Assembly (NCBI RefSeq): GCF_023149035.1
Contig: NZ_JAHXMY010000002.1
Span: forward strand, 1,178,001-1,242,000
Length of the DNA: 64,000 nt
Source: Microbacterium sp. EYE_78
GTDB taxonomy: Bacteria > Actinomycetota > Actinomycetes > Actinomycetales > Microbacteriaceae
Reading direction: 5' to 3'
The position numbers were made by a program, and so were the translations under genes. Each line of letters starts with the position of its first letter. Position 1 is the first letter of the stretch. Of the stretch, positions 54,790 to 63,832 are shown piece by piece. The notes below the pieces were generated by a model that worked only from the letters and a program-made list of their open reading frames with translations, searched no databases and had not been told where the DNA came from.

Positions 54790-54795
54790 AGCCTA
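54790..54795 (-). promoter_or_regulatory. Putative -10 box of clpX
   Basis: TAGGCT on the minus strand gives a leader of about 28 bases. It lies between the clpP terminator and clpX. Confidence 0.45.
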
Positions 54796-54842
54796 ATCGC
54801 AGAATCCGACACGGGGTGGATTGCGACGCGAGTGTGGACGAC

Positions 54843-54872
54843 GACGCCCCGCCGACGGATCGGCGGGGCGTC
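54843..54872 (-). terminator. Terminator of the clpP1-clpP2 operon
   Basis: A perfect 13-bp stem (GACGCCCCGCCGA / TCGGCGGGGCGTC) with a CGGA loop, 11 bases after the clpP2 stop on the minus strand. Confidence 0.8.
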
Positions 54873-54883
54873 GGGTCCAGCGG

Positions 54884-55549
54884 TCAGGCCGTGATGGCGG
54901 CCGGGGTCCGCTTGCGCGAGGTCAGGACCTGGTCGACGATGCCGTACTCGAGCGCTTCCTGCGCCGAGAGGATCTTGTCGCGGTCGATGTCCTTGTTGAC
55001 CTGCTCCACAGAACGGTTGGTGTGGCGGGCCATCGTCTCCTCGAGCCAGGTGCGCATGCGGAGGATCTCCGCCGCCTGGATCTCGATGTCGGACGCCTGC
55101 CCGTGCCCGGACTCGCCGACCGCAGGCTGGTGCATCAGGATGCGGGCGTTGGGAAGCGCGAGTCGCTTGCCGGTGGCGCCGGCGGCGAGCAGCACGGACG
55201 CCGCCGAGGCCGCCTGGCCGAGGACGACCGTCGAGACCTGAGGCGAGATGTACTGCATCGTGTCGTAGATCGCCGTCATCGCGGTGAACGAGCCACCGGG
55301 CGAGTTGATGTACATGATGATGTCGCGGTCGGGGTCCATCGACTCGAGGACCAGGAGCTGCGCCATCACGTCATCGGCGGACGCGTCGTCGACCTGCACG
55401 CCGAGGAAGATCACGCGGTCTTCGAACAGCTTGTTGTACGGGTCCTGACGCTTGTAGCCGTAGGCGGTGCGCTCCTCGAACTGCGGCAGGATGTACCGGC
55501 TCGAGGGCATCATGTCGCTCTGCACGCGACCGAAGATAGGGGTGTTCAT
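54884..55549 (-). CDS. clpP2: ClpP2 protease subunit
   Basis: A catalytic subunit of the mixed ClpP1P2 peptidase of actinobacteria. The 221-residue protein has [18 protein letters not shown], the nucleophile Ser115 in [10 protein letters not shown], His140 in LMHQP and the downstream Asp in the EALEYGIVD region. The first 20 residues ([20 protein letters not shown]) are the propeptide-like N-terminus seen in ClpP2. GGAGGA lies 6 bases before the ATG. It follows clpP1 by 17 bases. Confidence 0.96.
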   Translation of the reverse strand: MNTPIFGRVQSDMMPSSRYILPQFEERTAYGYKRQDPYNKLFEDRVIFLGVQVDDASADDVMAQLLVLESMDPDRDIIMYINSPGGSFTAMTAIYDTMQYISPQVSTVVLGQAASAASVLLAAGATGKRLALPNARILMHQPAVGESGHGQASDIEIQAAEILRMRTWLEETMARHTNRSVEQVNKDIDRDKILSAQEALEYGIVDQVLTSRKRTPAAITA

Positions 55550-55566
55550 GCGTTGTCCTCCGACGC

Positions 55567-56151
55567 TCAGTTCTCGGTCCCACCGCCGCCGGCGACGTCG
55601 GCAGCGTGCTCGCGGATGTGGTCGACGAAGCCGTACTCGAGGGCTTCCTCGGCGGTGAACCAGCGGTCGCGGTCACCGTCGGCGTTGATCTGCTCGACCG
55701 ACTTGCCGGTCTGGGCGGAGGTGATCTCGGCGAGACGGTTCTTCATCGAGATGATGAGCTGCGCCTGGGTCTGGATGTCGCTCGCGGTGCCGCCGAACCC
55801 GCCGTGGGGCTGGTGCAGCAGGACGCGGGCGTTGGGCGTGATGTAGCGCTTGCCCTTCGTGCCGCTGGTCAGCAGCAGCTGGCCCATCGAGGCGGCCATG
55901 CCGATACCGACGGTGACGATGTCGTTCGGCACGAACTGCATCGTGTCGTAGATCGCCATACCCGCGGTGATCGAGCCACCGGGCGAGTTGATGTAGAGGT
56001 AGATGTCCTTCTCGGAATCCTCGGCCGCGAGCAGCAGGATCTTGGCGCAGATCTCGTTCGCGTTCTCGTCGCGCACCTCGGAACCGAGCCAGATGATTCG
56101 GTCCTTCAGCAGCCGGTCGAAGACACTGGTCGCCATAAGGGGTTCAGCCAT
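55567..56151 (-). CDS. clpP1: ClpP1 protease subunit
   Basis: The other subunit of the ClpP1P2 heterotetradecamer. The 194-residue protein has [19 protein letters not shown], Ser88 in MAASMGQ, His113 in LLHQPHGG and the [11 protein letters not shown]sp. The ATG at 56151 follows AGGAGAG. A TAGATT -10 box lies upstream with no good -35, which fits activation by the ClgR-type regulator known for clpP1P2 in related bacteria, though I could not place a ClgR site. Confidence 0.96.
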   Translation of the reverse strand: MAEPLMATSVFDRLLKDRIIWLGSEVRDENANEICAKILLLAAEDSEKDIYLYINSPGGSITAGMAIYDTMQFVPNDIVTVGIGMAASMGQLLLTSGTKGKRYITPNARVLLHQPHGGFGGTASDIQTQAQLIISMKNRLAEITSAQTGKSVEQINADGDRDRWFTAEEALEYGFVDHIREHAADVAGGGGTEN

Positions 56152-56183
56152 GGATGCTCTCCTGGATTCGTGTTCGTGCTTCG

Positions 56184-56189
56184 AATCTA
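56184..56189 (-). promoter_or_regulatory. Putative -10 box of clpP1-clpP2
   Basis: TAGATT on the minus strand, with a poor -35 region. GGCGAAC and GGAACGC repeats upstream (about 56195-56225) might be an activator site; this is tentative. Confidence 0.4.
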
Positions 56190-56271
56190 GTGGCGCGTTC
56201 CGAGCGTCTCGCCCGTGTTCGCCATGGGCATACCAGGGGCGGCATCGACTGCCTCCGGCGCCCGGAAACGA

Positions 56272-56310
56272 CGACGGGCGGTGGGGCCCGAAGGCACCCA
56301 CCGCCCGTCG
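56272..56310 (-). terminator. Terminator of the trigger-factor gene
   Basis: A perfect 14-bp stem (CGACGGGCGGTGGG / CCCACCGCCCGTCG) with an 11-base loop, eight bases after the tig stop and followed on the minus strand by TCGTTTCC. Confidence 0.85.
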
Positions 56311-56317
56311 GTGAGGG

Positions 56318-57913
56318 TCACTCGCTGTCGGCGGCCTTCTTGGTCGTGCGCTTGGCGGGAGCCTTCTTCGCGGGCTCCTCAGCGGCATCCGCGTCGGCCT
56401 TCTTGGCGGCCGGCTTCTTCGCGGGAGCCTTCCTCGCGGCGGGCTTCTCGTCCGCAGCGTCGGCGGCGTCGGCCTCCTTCGCGGCGGGCTTCTTGGCCGG
56501 CGCCTTCTCGGCGGGAGCCTTCTTGGCGGGAGCCTTCTTGGCGGGAGCCTTCTTGGCGGGAGCCTTCTTGGCGGGAGCCTTCTTCGCGGCGGGCTTCTCG
56601 TCCGCGGTCTCGGCGGCGTCGTCCGCAGCCTCGTCCTCATCCGCGGCGAAGCCGGTCAGGTCGACCTTCTTGCCGGCGGTGTCGACGACGGTCACCTTGC
56701 CGAGCGCGACCGCGAGGGCCTTGTTGCGGGCGACCTCGCCGACCATGAGGGGGATCTGGTTGCCCTCCTGGAGCGCGTTGACGAAGTCCTGCGGCGACAT
56801 GCCGTACTGCGACGACGACTGGATGAGGTACTGCGTCAGCTCGTCCTGCGACACCTGCACCTCGTGCTTCTCGGCGATCTTGTCGAGGACCATCTGGGTG
56901 CGGAACTGCTTCTCGCTCGCCTCGGCGACCTCGGCGCGGTGCACGTCGTCCTCCAGACGCCCCTCGTTCTCGAGGTGGGCGTGGACCTCGTCCTCGACGA
57001 GCTTCGGCGGGACGGGGATGTCCGACTTCTCGATCAGGACCTCGATGAGCTTGTCCCGCGCCGCGGAACCCTGCGTGAAGACGGCCTGCTGCGAGACGCG
57101 CTCGACGAGGCTCTCGCGGAGCTCGGCGATGGTGTCGAACTCGGAAGCGACCTGCGCGAAGTCGTCGTCGGCCTCGGGGAGCTCGCGCTCCTTGACCGCC
57201 TTGATGGTCACGGCGACCTCAGCCTCTTCGCCGGCGTGGTCGCCGCCGACGAGCTTCGAGCGGAAGGTGGTGTCCTCACCGGCGGTGAGCGACTCGACGG
57301 CCTCGTCGATGCCCTCGAGGAGCTCTCCCGAGCCGACCTCGTACGACACGCCCTCGGCACGGTCGATCTCGTTGCCGTCGATCGTGGCGACGAGGTCCAG
57401 CTCGACGAAGTCGCCGGCCTTGGCCGGTCGGTCGACCGTGACGAGCGTGCCGAAGCGGCTGCGGAGCTTGTCGAGCTCCTCGTCGACGGCGGCCTCGTCG
57501 GTCTCGACGGCGTCGACCTCGATGGTGATGTCGTCGTAGGACGGCAGCTCGAACTCCGGTCGGACGTCGACCTCGACCTCGACCTTGAGGTCGCCCGAGA
57601 AGTCCTTCGTGCTCGGCCACTCGACGATCTCCGCCGCGGGGCGGCCGACGATGCGGACCTCGTTCGCGCTGACCGCCTGGCGGTAGAACTCGTCGAGTCC
57701 TTCGCTCACCGCGTGCTCGAGGACGGCCTCGCGCCCGATGCGCTGGTCGATGATCGGGGCGGGGACCTTGCCCTTGCGGAAGCCCGGGATCTGCACGTCG
57801 CGCGCGATGTGCTCGTACGCGTGGGCGATGCTCGGCTTGAGCTCTTCGGGGGTGACCGTGATGTGGAGCTTCACCCGGGTCGGGTTGAGCTGCTCGACGG
57901 TGCTGGTGACCAT
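56318..57913 (-). CDS. tig: Trigger factor with a histone H1-like Lys/Ala/Pro tail
   Basis: A ribosome-bound chaperone with peptidyl-prolyl isomerase activity. The first 430 residues are normal trigger factor: the ribosome-binding [12 protein letters not shown] signature (FRK loop near residue 45), the FKBP domain ([25 protein letters not shown]), and the C-terminal arms. The last 95-100 residues are an extension of AlaProLys repeats (KKAPA units, EKPAAKK) with acidic interruptions. The protein is 531 residues. The ATG at 57913 follows AAGGAGAA; no clear promoter is seen before it, so it may be read from the tRNA-Pro upstream. Confidence 0.95.
   Translation of the reverse strand: MVTSTVEQLNPTRVKLHITVTPEELKPSIAHAYEHIARDVQIPGFRKGKVPAPIIDQRIGREAVLEHAVSEGLDEFYRQAVSANEVRIVGRPAAEIVEWPSTKDFSGDLKVEVEVDVRPEFELPSYDDITIEVDAVETDEAAVDEELDKLRSRFGTLVTVDRPAKAGDFVELDLVATIDGNEIDRAEGVSYEVGSGELLEGIDEAVESLTAGEDTTFRSKLVGGDHAGEEAEVAVTIKAVKERELPEADDDFAQVASEFDTIAELRESLVERVSQQAVFTQGSAARDKLIEVLIEKSDIPVPPKLVEDEVHAHLENEGRLEDDVHRAEVAEASEKQFRTQMVLDKIAEKHEVQVSQDELTQYLIQSSSQYGMSPQDFVNALQEGNQIPLMVGEVARNKALAVALGKVTVVDTAGKKVDLTGFAADEDEAADDAAETADEKPAAKKAPAKKAPAKKAPAKKAPAKKAPAEKAPAKKPAAKEADAADAADEKPAARKAPAKKPAAKKADADAAEEPAKKAPAKRTTKKAADSE
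56511..56585 (-). repeat. 15-bp tandem repeat in the tig tail
   Basis: Five units of GCGGGAGCCTTCTTG on the plus strand (last with one change) encode consecutive KKAPA pentads of the trigger-factor tail. Confidence 0.95.
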
Positions 57914-57987
57914 GCCTGTCGTTCTCCTTGTCCGGCCGCACACACGCGCGTCCGTTTTGGGTGGTCTGGGTTCGTGGGGCCGTGTTG

Positions 57988-58061
57988 TCGGGGCGACAGG
58001 ATTTGAACCTGCGACCTCCCGCTCCCAAAGCGGGCGCTCTACCAAGCTGAGCTACGCCCCG
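57988..58061 (-). tRNA. tRNA-Pro (anticodon TGG)
   Basis: On the minus strand the acceptor arms CGGGGCG and CGCCCCG pair fully. The anticodon stem CCCGC/GCGGG holds the loop TTTGGGA, anticodon TGG. The T-loop reads GGTTCGAATC. CCA is not encoded. It lies 74 bases upstream of tig in the same direction. Confidence 0.95.
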
Positions 58062-58101
58062 GGCGCGCACGCTGGCGAGCGCCGAAAAACGGCCGTTGGT
58101 C

Positions 58102-58107
58102 AGTCTA
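58102..58107 (-). promoter_or_regulatory. -10 box of tRNA-Pro
   Basis: TAGACT on the minus strand about 40 bases ahead of the tRNA. It faces the tRNA-Gly box at 58123. Confidence 0.4.
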
Positions 58108-58122
58108 GCCGACGCGGACCTG

Positions 58123-58128
58123 TAGACT
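58123..58128 (+). promoter_or_regulatory. -10 box of tRNA-Gly
   Basis: TAGACT about 25 bases ahead of the tRNA-Gly 5' end. With the opposing box at 58102-58107 this is a divergent tRNA promoter pair. Confidence 0.45.
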
Positions 58129-58152
58129 CTTCAGGATGCCGCGGGCAGCCGC

Positions 58153-58226
58153 GGGGGCGTAGCTCAATGGTAGAGCTCCAGTCTTCCAAACTGGTGGCGC
58201 GGGTTCGATTCCCGTCGCCCCCTCCA
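58153..58226 (+). tRNA. tRNA-Gly (anticodon TCC)
   Basis: The acceptor arms GGGGGCG and CGCCCCC pair fully with discriminator T. The anticodon stem CCAGT/ACTGG encloses CTTCCAA, anticodon TCC. The T-loop reads GGTTCGATTC. CCA is encoded at 58224-58226. Confidence 0.96.
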
Positions 58227-58228
58227 TC

Positions 58229-58260
58229 AGCCCCGATCCACCGCCGGTGGGTCGGGGCTT
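58229..58260. terminator. Terminator between tRNA-Gly and the helicase gene
   Basis: A 14-bp stem (AGCCCCGATCCACC and its complement, one G-T pair) with a three-base loop ends in TT. It separates convergent transcription units. Confidence 0.75.
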
Positions 58261-58271
58261 CATCGTTCCGG

Positions 58272-60734
58272 TCAGACGGAGCTGTACGCGACGATGCCGC
58301 GGCGCACGGCATCCAGCGCCTTCCGGGCGGTGCCCGCGACGTCCGCGTCCGCAACGATGGAGAGCTGGTCGAGCAGGTCGATCGTCTGCTTCGACCAGCG
58401 GACGAAGTCGCCGGCGGCCATGTCGGCCTCCTGAAGGACCAGGTCGAGGGATGCGCCGCGCGCCCAGGAGTTCATCGCCTGCGCGAGCCCGGTGGCCACG
58501 GCTTCGGTGCCGGGAAGGTGGTGCTCCTGCTCGAGGTCGTCGAGACGGCTCCACAGGTCCTGCGTCCGGTGCAGGGCCTCGCGGAACGGCCCGCGCGGCA
58601 GTCGGTATTCGCCGGCCTCGTCCCGTCGCGGCTCGTACACGAGACAGCAGGCCAGGGCAGCGAGCCCGGCGGGATCGAGGTCGCGCCACAGTCCGCGTCG
58701 GAGCGATTCGGCGACCAGCAGATCGCGTTCGCCGTAGATGCGGCGCATCGTGCGCCCCTCCGCCGTCAGCGAGGCGGCGCCGTCCGCGTCGAAGGCGACG
58801 TAGTCGAGCTCGGCCAGGACGTCGATGATGCGGTCGAAGATGCGCGCCACCGTGCCCGTGCGGGTCTCGATGTCGCGCCGCATCCGATCGGTCTTCCGAC
58901 GGAGCTTCCAGTACCGCTCCGCCCACCGGGCGTGGTTCTCGCGATCGGGGCACGAGTGGCAGGGATGCCGCTGCATGCGACGACGCAGCGACTGGATCTC
59001 GTTCTGCCGCTGCTGTCGGATGCGGGCTGGCGCCGTCCGGTCGGCCCGGTTCAGCTTCTCCGCGTCGCTCAGGTCGCGGCGGATCCCCGAGTACTCGGCG
59101 TAGTCCCCGCGATCGCAGGTCATGGATTTCTCGTAGCCGGCGAGGGATGCCTCGGCATCCTTCACCTGCCGAGCCAGCCCGACGACCGCGCGGTCGGCCT
59201 GGAACTGGGCGAAGGAGGATTCGAGGATCTCGCGTGCGCGGTCGCGCCCGAACTGATCGATGAGGTTCACGGCCATGTTGTAGGTGGGCCGGAAGCTGGA
59301 GTTCAGCGGGTAGGTGCGGCGCGAGGCGAGCGCGGCGACCGCCTGCGGGTCCAGCCCCTCGGTCCACTGGACCACGGCGTGCCCCTCGACGTCGATCCCG
59401 CGACGCCCCGCGCGGCCGGTCAGCTGGGTGTACTCCCCCGACGTGATGGCGACCCGCGCCTCGCCGTTGAACTTCTCGAGCTTCTCGAGCACGACCGTGC
59501 GGGCGGGCATGTTGATGCCGAGCGCCAGCGTCTCGGTGGCGAAGACCACCTTCACGAGCTTGCGCTGGAAGAGCTCCTCGACGACCTCCTTGAAGGCCGG
59601 GAGCAGCCCCGCGTGGTGGGAGGCGATCCCGCGCTCCAGATTGTCGCGCCACTCCCAGTAGCCGAGGACGGCGAGGTCCTCGTCCTGCAGCGCACGCATC
59701 CGCTCGTCGATGATCCAGCGGATCTCGTCGCGTTCGGGCGTGCTGGTCAGACGCACCCCGGCCCGGCGGACCTGCTGGACGGCGGCGTCGCATCCGACGC
59801 GGCTGAAGATGAAGAAGATGGCCGGCAGGAGGTTCGCCCGACCGAGCATCTCGACGACCTGGGGACGGTCCATCCGCTCGATCCGCGCCGCCGTGGACGG
59901 CCGCACGGGACGCGTGCCGCCCCGGTGCGGACGACGGCCCTCGCGGCCCCCGTGCGAGCGGTGCTCCATGGCACGCCGATTGTTCTCGTAGGCGGCGCCC
60001 TTCGGCGAGCGGATGCGGGTGAGCTCCTGATTGACCTGCGCCGTGGCGACGCCGGCACGGTCGTCGAACAGCGGGAGCAGGTCGCCGCGGACGAGGACGT
60101 GCTGCTCCAGCGGCACGGGGCGCGTCTCGGAGACGACGACCGCCGTGTCACCCCGGACGGTGTCGAGCCAATCGCCGAACTCCTCGGCGTTGGACACGGT
60201 GGCCGAGAGGGAGACGAGTCGGACGGACGGCGGGAGGTGCAGGATGACCTCCTCCCACACGGGTCCCCGGAACCGGTCGGCGAGGTAGTGCACCTCGTCC
60301 ATGACGACGTACCGGAGTCCTCGCAGCGCCGGGGAGTCCGCGTAGAGCATGTTGCGGAGCACCTCGGTGGTCATGACGACCACGCGGGCGTTCCCGTTGA
60401 TGTTGGTGTCGCCGGTGAGGAGGCCGACCTCGCTCTCGCCGTAGACCTCCTGCAGCTCGCGGAACTTCTGGTTCGACAGCGCCTTCATCGGCGTCGTGTA
60501 GAACGCCTTGTCCCCGGGCTCGCGCATCGCCATGTGCACGGCGAACTCGCCGACGATCGTCTTGCCGGCGCCGGTGGGCGCGGCGACCAGGACGCTCCGT
60601 CCCTCCTCCAGCGCGTGACACCCGGCGATCTGGAACGGGTCCAGCTCGAACCGCTGCAGCGAGGCGAAGAACGCGGTGACGGGGTGGACGCGGTCGGCCT
60701 GGGCCCGCGCGAACCGCGACGCGGGGTCGCTCAC
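58272..60734 (-). CDS. Ski2/Mtr4-type DEVH RNA helicase (HelY-like)
   Basis: A superfamily 2 helicase of the Ski2-like group, probably acting on RNA. The 820-residue protein has Walker A APTGAGKT near residue 52-59, the DEVH box in VVMDEVHYLADRF, SAT-type SLSATVSN and the motif VI QLTGRAGRRGID. The C-terminal half has a beta-barrel/arch region with HPCHSCPDRENH, a possible metal or RNA contact with two Cys. The GTG at 60734 overlaps the tatC stop (GTGA). Longer starts have no support. Its operon-like place behind tatAC is conserved in actinobacteria. Confidence 0.93.
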   Translation of the reverse strand: MSDPASRFARAQADRVHPVTAFFASLQRFELDPFQIAGCHALEEGRSVLVAAPTGAGKTIVGEFAVHMAMREPGDKAFYTTPMKALSNQKFRELQEVYGESEVGLLTGDTNINGNARVVVMTTEVLRNMLYADSPALRGLRYVVMDEVHYLADRFRGPVWEEVILHLPPSVRLVSLSATVSNAEEFGDWLDTVRGDTAVVVSETRPVPLEQHVLVRGDLLPLFDDRAGVATAQVNQELTRIRSPKGAAYENNRRAMEHRSHGGREGRRPHRGGTRPVRPSTAARIERMDRPQVVEMLGRANLLPAIFFIFSRVGCDAAVQQVRRAGVRLTSTPERDEIRWIIDERMRALQDEDLAVLGYWEWRDNLERGIASHHAGLLPAFKEVVEELFQRKLVKVVFATETLALGINMPARTVVLEKLEKFNGEARVAITSGEYTQLTGRAGRRGIDVEGHAVVQWTEGLDPQAVAALASRRTYPLNSSFRPTYNMAVNLIDQFGRDRAREILESSFAQFQADRAVVGLARQVKDAEASLAGYEKSMTCDRGDYAEYSGIRRDLSDAEKLNRADRTAPARIRQQRQNEIQSLRRRMQRHPCHSCPDRENHARWAERYWKLRRKTDRMRRDIETRTGTVARIFDRIIDVLAELDYVAFDADGAASLTAEGRTMRRIYGERDLLVAESLRRGLWRDLDPAGLAALACCLVYEPRRDEAGEYRLPRGPFREALHRTQDLWSRLDDLEQEHHLPGTEAVATGLAQAMNSWARGASLDLVLQEADMAAGDFVRWSKQTIDLLDQLSIVADADVAGTARKALDAVRRGIVAYSSV

Positions 60735-61543
60735 GCGGCCGATCCGAGCAGGGCCGCTTCCCGCTTGCCTCGTCGGCGGTCGAACAGCATCGAGAGTCCC
60801 GCCGCTGCGAAGAAGAGGATGGTGAGGATGACGGCGAGCACGAGCATGCTCACGACGTCGGCTGCGGGGGTGGCCGCACCCGCGAAGACCGTGGCGATCA
60901 CGATCGCGACACGCCAGCCCTTCATGATCTCGCGTCCCGTCATCACGCCCGCCAGGTTCAGCGCGACGAGGAACACCGGCGTGACGAACGAGACGCCGAC
61001 GACGAGGAGCAGCTTGAAGGTGAAGTCGTAGTAGTACTTCGCGTCGTAGAAGTTCGACGCGCCGGTGGGTGTGAACCCCGCCATCAACTCGACGAGGTGC
61101 GGCAGCATGATCCACCCGAAGAAGGCACCGCTGAAGAAGAGGGGGACGGCCGCGGCGACGAAGCCGACGGTGTACCGGACCTCCTTCCGCGTGAGACCCG
61201 GCATGAGGAACGCCCAGATCTGCCAGAGCCAGACAGGCGCCGAGAGCAGGAGACCGACCGCGAACGCGATGCGGATGCGGAGGTCGAAGGCCGACGTGAC
61301 GGTGGCGAACATGAGGGTCACCGCCCCCTCGTCACCGCGGCGTTCGGCGACGACGCGGATGGGTTCGGTCATCGCCCAGATGATGCCGTCGGTGAGGATG
61401 AACGAGACGATCATGCCGACGACGAGGGCCGCGGCAGCGATGAGCACGCGTTTGCGGAACTCTCGCAGATGATCGCCGAGCGTCATCCGCTTGTCGCGGT
61501 AAGGGACGTCGTCGCTCTTCGCGTCCCTCTCGGTGGTGGTCAC
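60731..61543 (-). CDS. tatC: TatC, Sec-independent translocase
   Basis: TatC is the receptor of the twin-arginine translocation system. The 270-residue protein has six predicted helices and the family core HLREFRKRVLIAA and FLMPGLTRKEVRYT (glutamate and Pro). An extended N-terminal part precedes the first helix. The GTG at 61543 lies 4 bases after the tatA stop, so tatA, tatC and the helicase gene are one unit. Confidence 0.96.
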   Translation of the reverse strand: MTTTERDAKSDDVPYRDKRMTLGDHLREFRKRVLIAAAALVVGMIVSFILTDGIIWAMTEPIRVVAERRGDEGAVTLMFATVTSAFDLRIRIAFAVGLLLSAPVWLWQIWAFLMPGLTRKEVRYTVGFVAAAVPLFFSGAFFGWIMLPHLVELMAGFTPTGASNFYDAKYYYDFTFKLLLVVGVSFVTPVFLVALNLAGVMTGREIMKGWRVAIVIATVFAGAATPAADVVSMLVLAVILTILFFAAAGLSMLFDRRRGKREAALLGSAA

Positions 61544-61547
61544 CGGG

Positions 61548-61799
61548 TCAGGACGTGGGACCCTGCGATGGGCCCTGCGCAGGCGGCGGGGTCAGCGGCG
61601 TGACGGATGACGGTGCATGCGGCGCCTGGTGGTTCGGCGTCTCGGCGGGACCGTCCTCCTCCTTCATCGCCTTCATCTCGCCCTTGAAGACGCGAGCCGA
61701 CTGGCCGACGCTCTTCGCGAGCGCGGGCAGCTTCGCCGCACCGAACAGAAGCAGGATCACCGCCAGGACGATGAGCAGGTGCCATCCTTGCAAGCCCAT
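61548..61799 (-). CDS. tatA: TatA, Sec-independent translocase pore subunit
   Basis: The small pore-forming Tat subunit. The 83-residue protein has one N-terminal helix (WHLLIVLAVILLLFGAAKLPALAKSVGQ), the amphipathic helix and a Pro-rich tail. The FGAAKLP hinge is the family mark. A GAGGAG ribosome site lies about 7 bases before the ATG. It heads the tatA-tatC-helicase unit. Confidence 0.95.
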   Translation of the reverse strand: MGLQGWHLLIVLAVILLLFGAAKLPALAKSVGQSARVFKGEMKAMKEEDGPAETPNHQAPHAPSSVTPLTPPPAQGPSQGPTS

Positions 61800-61828
61800 G
61801 AAAGCTCCTCAGGTCGGGGTCTCACGCC

Positions 61829-61834
61829 AGTCTA
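61829..61834 (-). promoter_or_regulatory. Putative -10 box of tatA
   Basis: TAGACT on the minus strand in the gap after pafC gives a leader of about 25 bases, so tatA need not depend on pafC transcription. Confidence 0.45.
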
Positions 61835-61856
61835 ACCGGCCTCGCGGAGGGCGGCC

Positions 61857-62816
61857 TCAGCGATAGTGGGCGAGCCCGGCATCCGCCCACTCGGCCGCGG
61901 CGGCCCTGGCGGACGGCGGGGCGACGATCTCGACGTCCCCGCCGAGACGCGTCGCGATCCGCTTCAGGCTGCGCTCGTCCGCGACGCGGACGCGGATCCT
62001 GCGGAACTCACCCGAGCCCGAGACCGCGGCCTGCGCGACGAAGTCCCCGAGGAGCGGAACGACGTCGGCGCGGCAGCGCAGCTCGACGAGCGGGTCGGAG
62101 TCCGCCGGCTGGAACAGCCCCGGCACGGCGTCGGCGCCGTGCAGACTCGGGATGCCGGTCACCTCGACGTCCGAGACCCGGTCCAGATGGAAGGTGCGCA
62201 CCGCCTCGCGCAGGTGACACCAGCCCTGCAGGTACCACTGGCCGTCGGCGATGTGCACCTTGACGGGGTCGACCGTGCGCGTGGTCGGCGCGGCATCCGG
62301 CGCCTGGTAGGTGAACGAGACCGCCACACCGCGCGAGAGCGCCTCGGCGACCGCGGTGCGCACGCCGTCCACGGCCGGCGTCGCGACGATCACCTCGGCG
62401 GGCGAACTCGAGGCGCCTCGTGCCAGCTTGGCGAGCAGTCCCTGCACCACACCGCTGTCCCCGACACCCGGGAGCGAGGCCGCGAGCTGCAAGCCGGCCA
62501 GCAGCGCCGCCGCCTCGCGCGCGGTCAGGCGCGGCGTCCGCTCGAGCCCCACGGAGTTGGTGAGGGAGATGCGGTCCTGCTCGTCGAGCAGATCCCAGTC
62601 GATGTCGAAGAGGTCGTTGGCCATCTGCCAGAAGCCGCCCTCGCCCGGAAGGCCGATGACCGTGAGCTTCTCGACCATCTCCCGCATCTCCTCGGGCGCG
62701 ACGTCGAAATCAGCAGCGGCGTCGGCGAGCGAGACCTCCCCCTTCGCGATGAGGTACGGAACGAGCTGCAGGATGAGCGATGCGCGGTCGGTCGCGACCA
62801 GGGGCAGCGGACTCAC
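61857..62816 (-). CDS. pafC: PafC, WYL-domain transcriptional regulator
   Basis: PafC pairs with PafB to activate a DNA-damage response; WYL domains sense single-stranded DNA. The 319-residue protein has an N-terminal winged-helix region (LILQLVPYLIAKGEVSLADAAADF) and a WYL domain with VKVHIADGQWYLQGWCHL followed by FHLDRVSDVEV. The GTG at 62816 overlaps the pafB stop by four bases. No proteasome genes are in the window. Confidence 0.92.
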   Translation of the reverse strand: MSPLPLVATDRASLILQLVPYLIAKGEVSLADAAADFDVAPEEMREMVEKLTVIGLPGEGGFWQMANDLFDIDWDLLDEQDRISLTNSVGLERTPRLTAREAAALLAGLQLAASLPGVGDSGVVQGLLAKLARGASSSPAEVIVATPAVDGVRTAVAEALSRGVAVSFTYQAPDAAPTTRTVDPVKVHIADGQWYLQGWCHLREAVRTFHLDRVSDVEVTGIPSLHGADAVPGLFQPADSDPLVELRCRADVVPLLGDFVAQAAVSGSGEFRRIRVRVADERSLKRIATRLGGDVEIVAPPSARAAAAEWADAGLAHYR

Positions 62817-63826
62817 GAGGCTGCACCTCCCGGCATCCCGCCGTGTACATCGGATGCCCGGCGCAACCGCTCGATCACGTCCCGCCGGAGAGCGGCGGGT
62901 TCGACCACCCGGACCTCGGGACCGTACGAGGCGAGCTCGTCGGCGAAGACCTGCGCGTCGACGTACGGCACGCGGATGCCCTGCTCGGCGTCGCTCGAGA
63001 CGGCGCGGCGCAGGAGCCGCAGCGCGGCCTCGGTGCCGGGTTCGACCTCGAGCAGCGCGCGCTGCCGCTCCGCGACGGCGGCCAGACCCGCCAGCGCCTG
63101 CTCACCGGCACCGTCGCGGAGTGAGAGGTCGAACGGCGTGCGGGTCACGACGACCGCGGAGGAGATGCGGGTGAGCAGGAAGGTCCGCTCCGCGCCCTGA
63201 CCGAGATCGAAGCCGTACACGTGCCAGCGCCCCTCGTAGTCGATGAGCGCCAACGGCTGCACGCGGCGGCGATGGGCGGCATCCGACCCGCCCTTGATGT
63301 AGTCGAACTCGACCACCCGCCCCTGCTCGATCGCTCGCTGAAGCGGCGCGAAGGAGGGCTCGCGCAGGCTGATGCGGGGTGCGTAGCCGATGATGGGCGC
63401 GTCCACGTCGATGCCGAGGGCCCGGATCTTGCGGAGCCCGCTGCGCGCGGACGCCGACATTGACGTCTCGCCCCACACGCCGCTCGCGAGGTTGAGGACG
63501 GCGATCTCGGCGGGGGTGAAGTCGATGTCGACCGGGAGGGAGTACTCCGCGGTCGGGATGCGGTAGCGCGCCTCGCGGAGGTCGTCGGGGTCCGCGTAGT
63601 CGCCGATCGTCTCGATCGGGACGCCCAGGGAGCGGAGGCTCTCCTTGTCGCGTTCGAACATCTTCTCGAGTGCGTCCTTCGACGCACCGGCATCGGACTG
63701 CTCGCGATAGCCCGACACGGACGAGAGGATGGCGTCCTTCGTCAGTCCTTGTTCCGTCGCGAGCAGCGCGACGACGAGGTTGACGAGACGTTCCTCGGGC
63801 GCGCTGCGGATCGGTTCGGTGGGCAC
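62813..63826 (-). CDS. pafB: PafB, WYL-domain transcriptional regulator
   Basis: The partner of PafC. The 337-residue protein has an N-terminal winged helix (LVNLVVALLATEQGLTKDAILSSV) and a WYL domain with YEGRWHVYGFDLGQGAERTFLLTRIS. The GTG start follows TAGGAT by six bases, so it is leaderless and has a promoter separate from the FKBP gene 45 bases upstream. It overlaps pafC by four bases. Confidence 0.93.
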   Translation of the reverse strand: MPTEPIRSAPEERLVNLVVALLATEQGLTKDAILSSVSGYREQSDAGASKDALEKMFERDKESLRSLGVPIETIGDYADPDDLREARYRIPTAEYSLPVDIDFTPAEIAVLNLASGVWGETSMSASARSGLRKIRALGIDVDAPIIGYAPRISLREPSFAPLQRAIEQGRVVEFDYIKGGSDAAHRRRVQPLALIDYEGRWHVYGFDLGQGAERTFLLTRISSAVVVTRTPFDLSLRDGAGEQALAGLAAVAERQRALLEVEPGTEAALRLLRRAVSSDAEQGIRVPYVDAQVFADELASYGPEVRVVEPAALRRDVIERLRRASDVHGGMPGGAAS

Positions 63827-63832
63827 CCTGCA

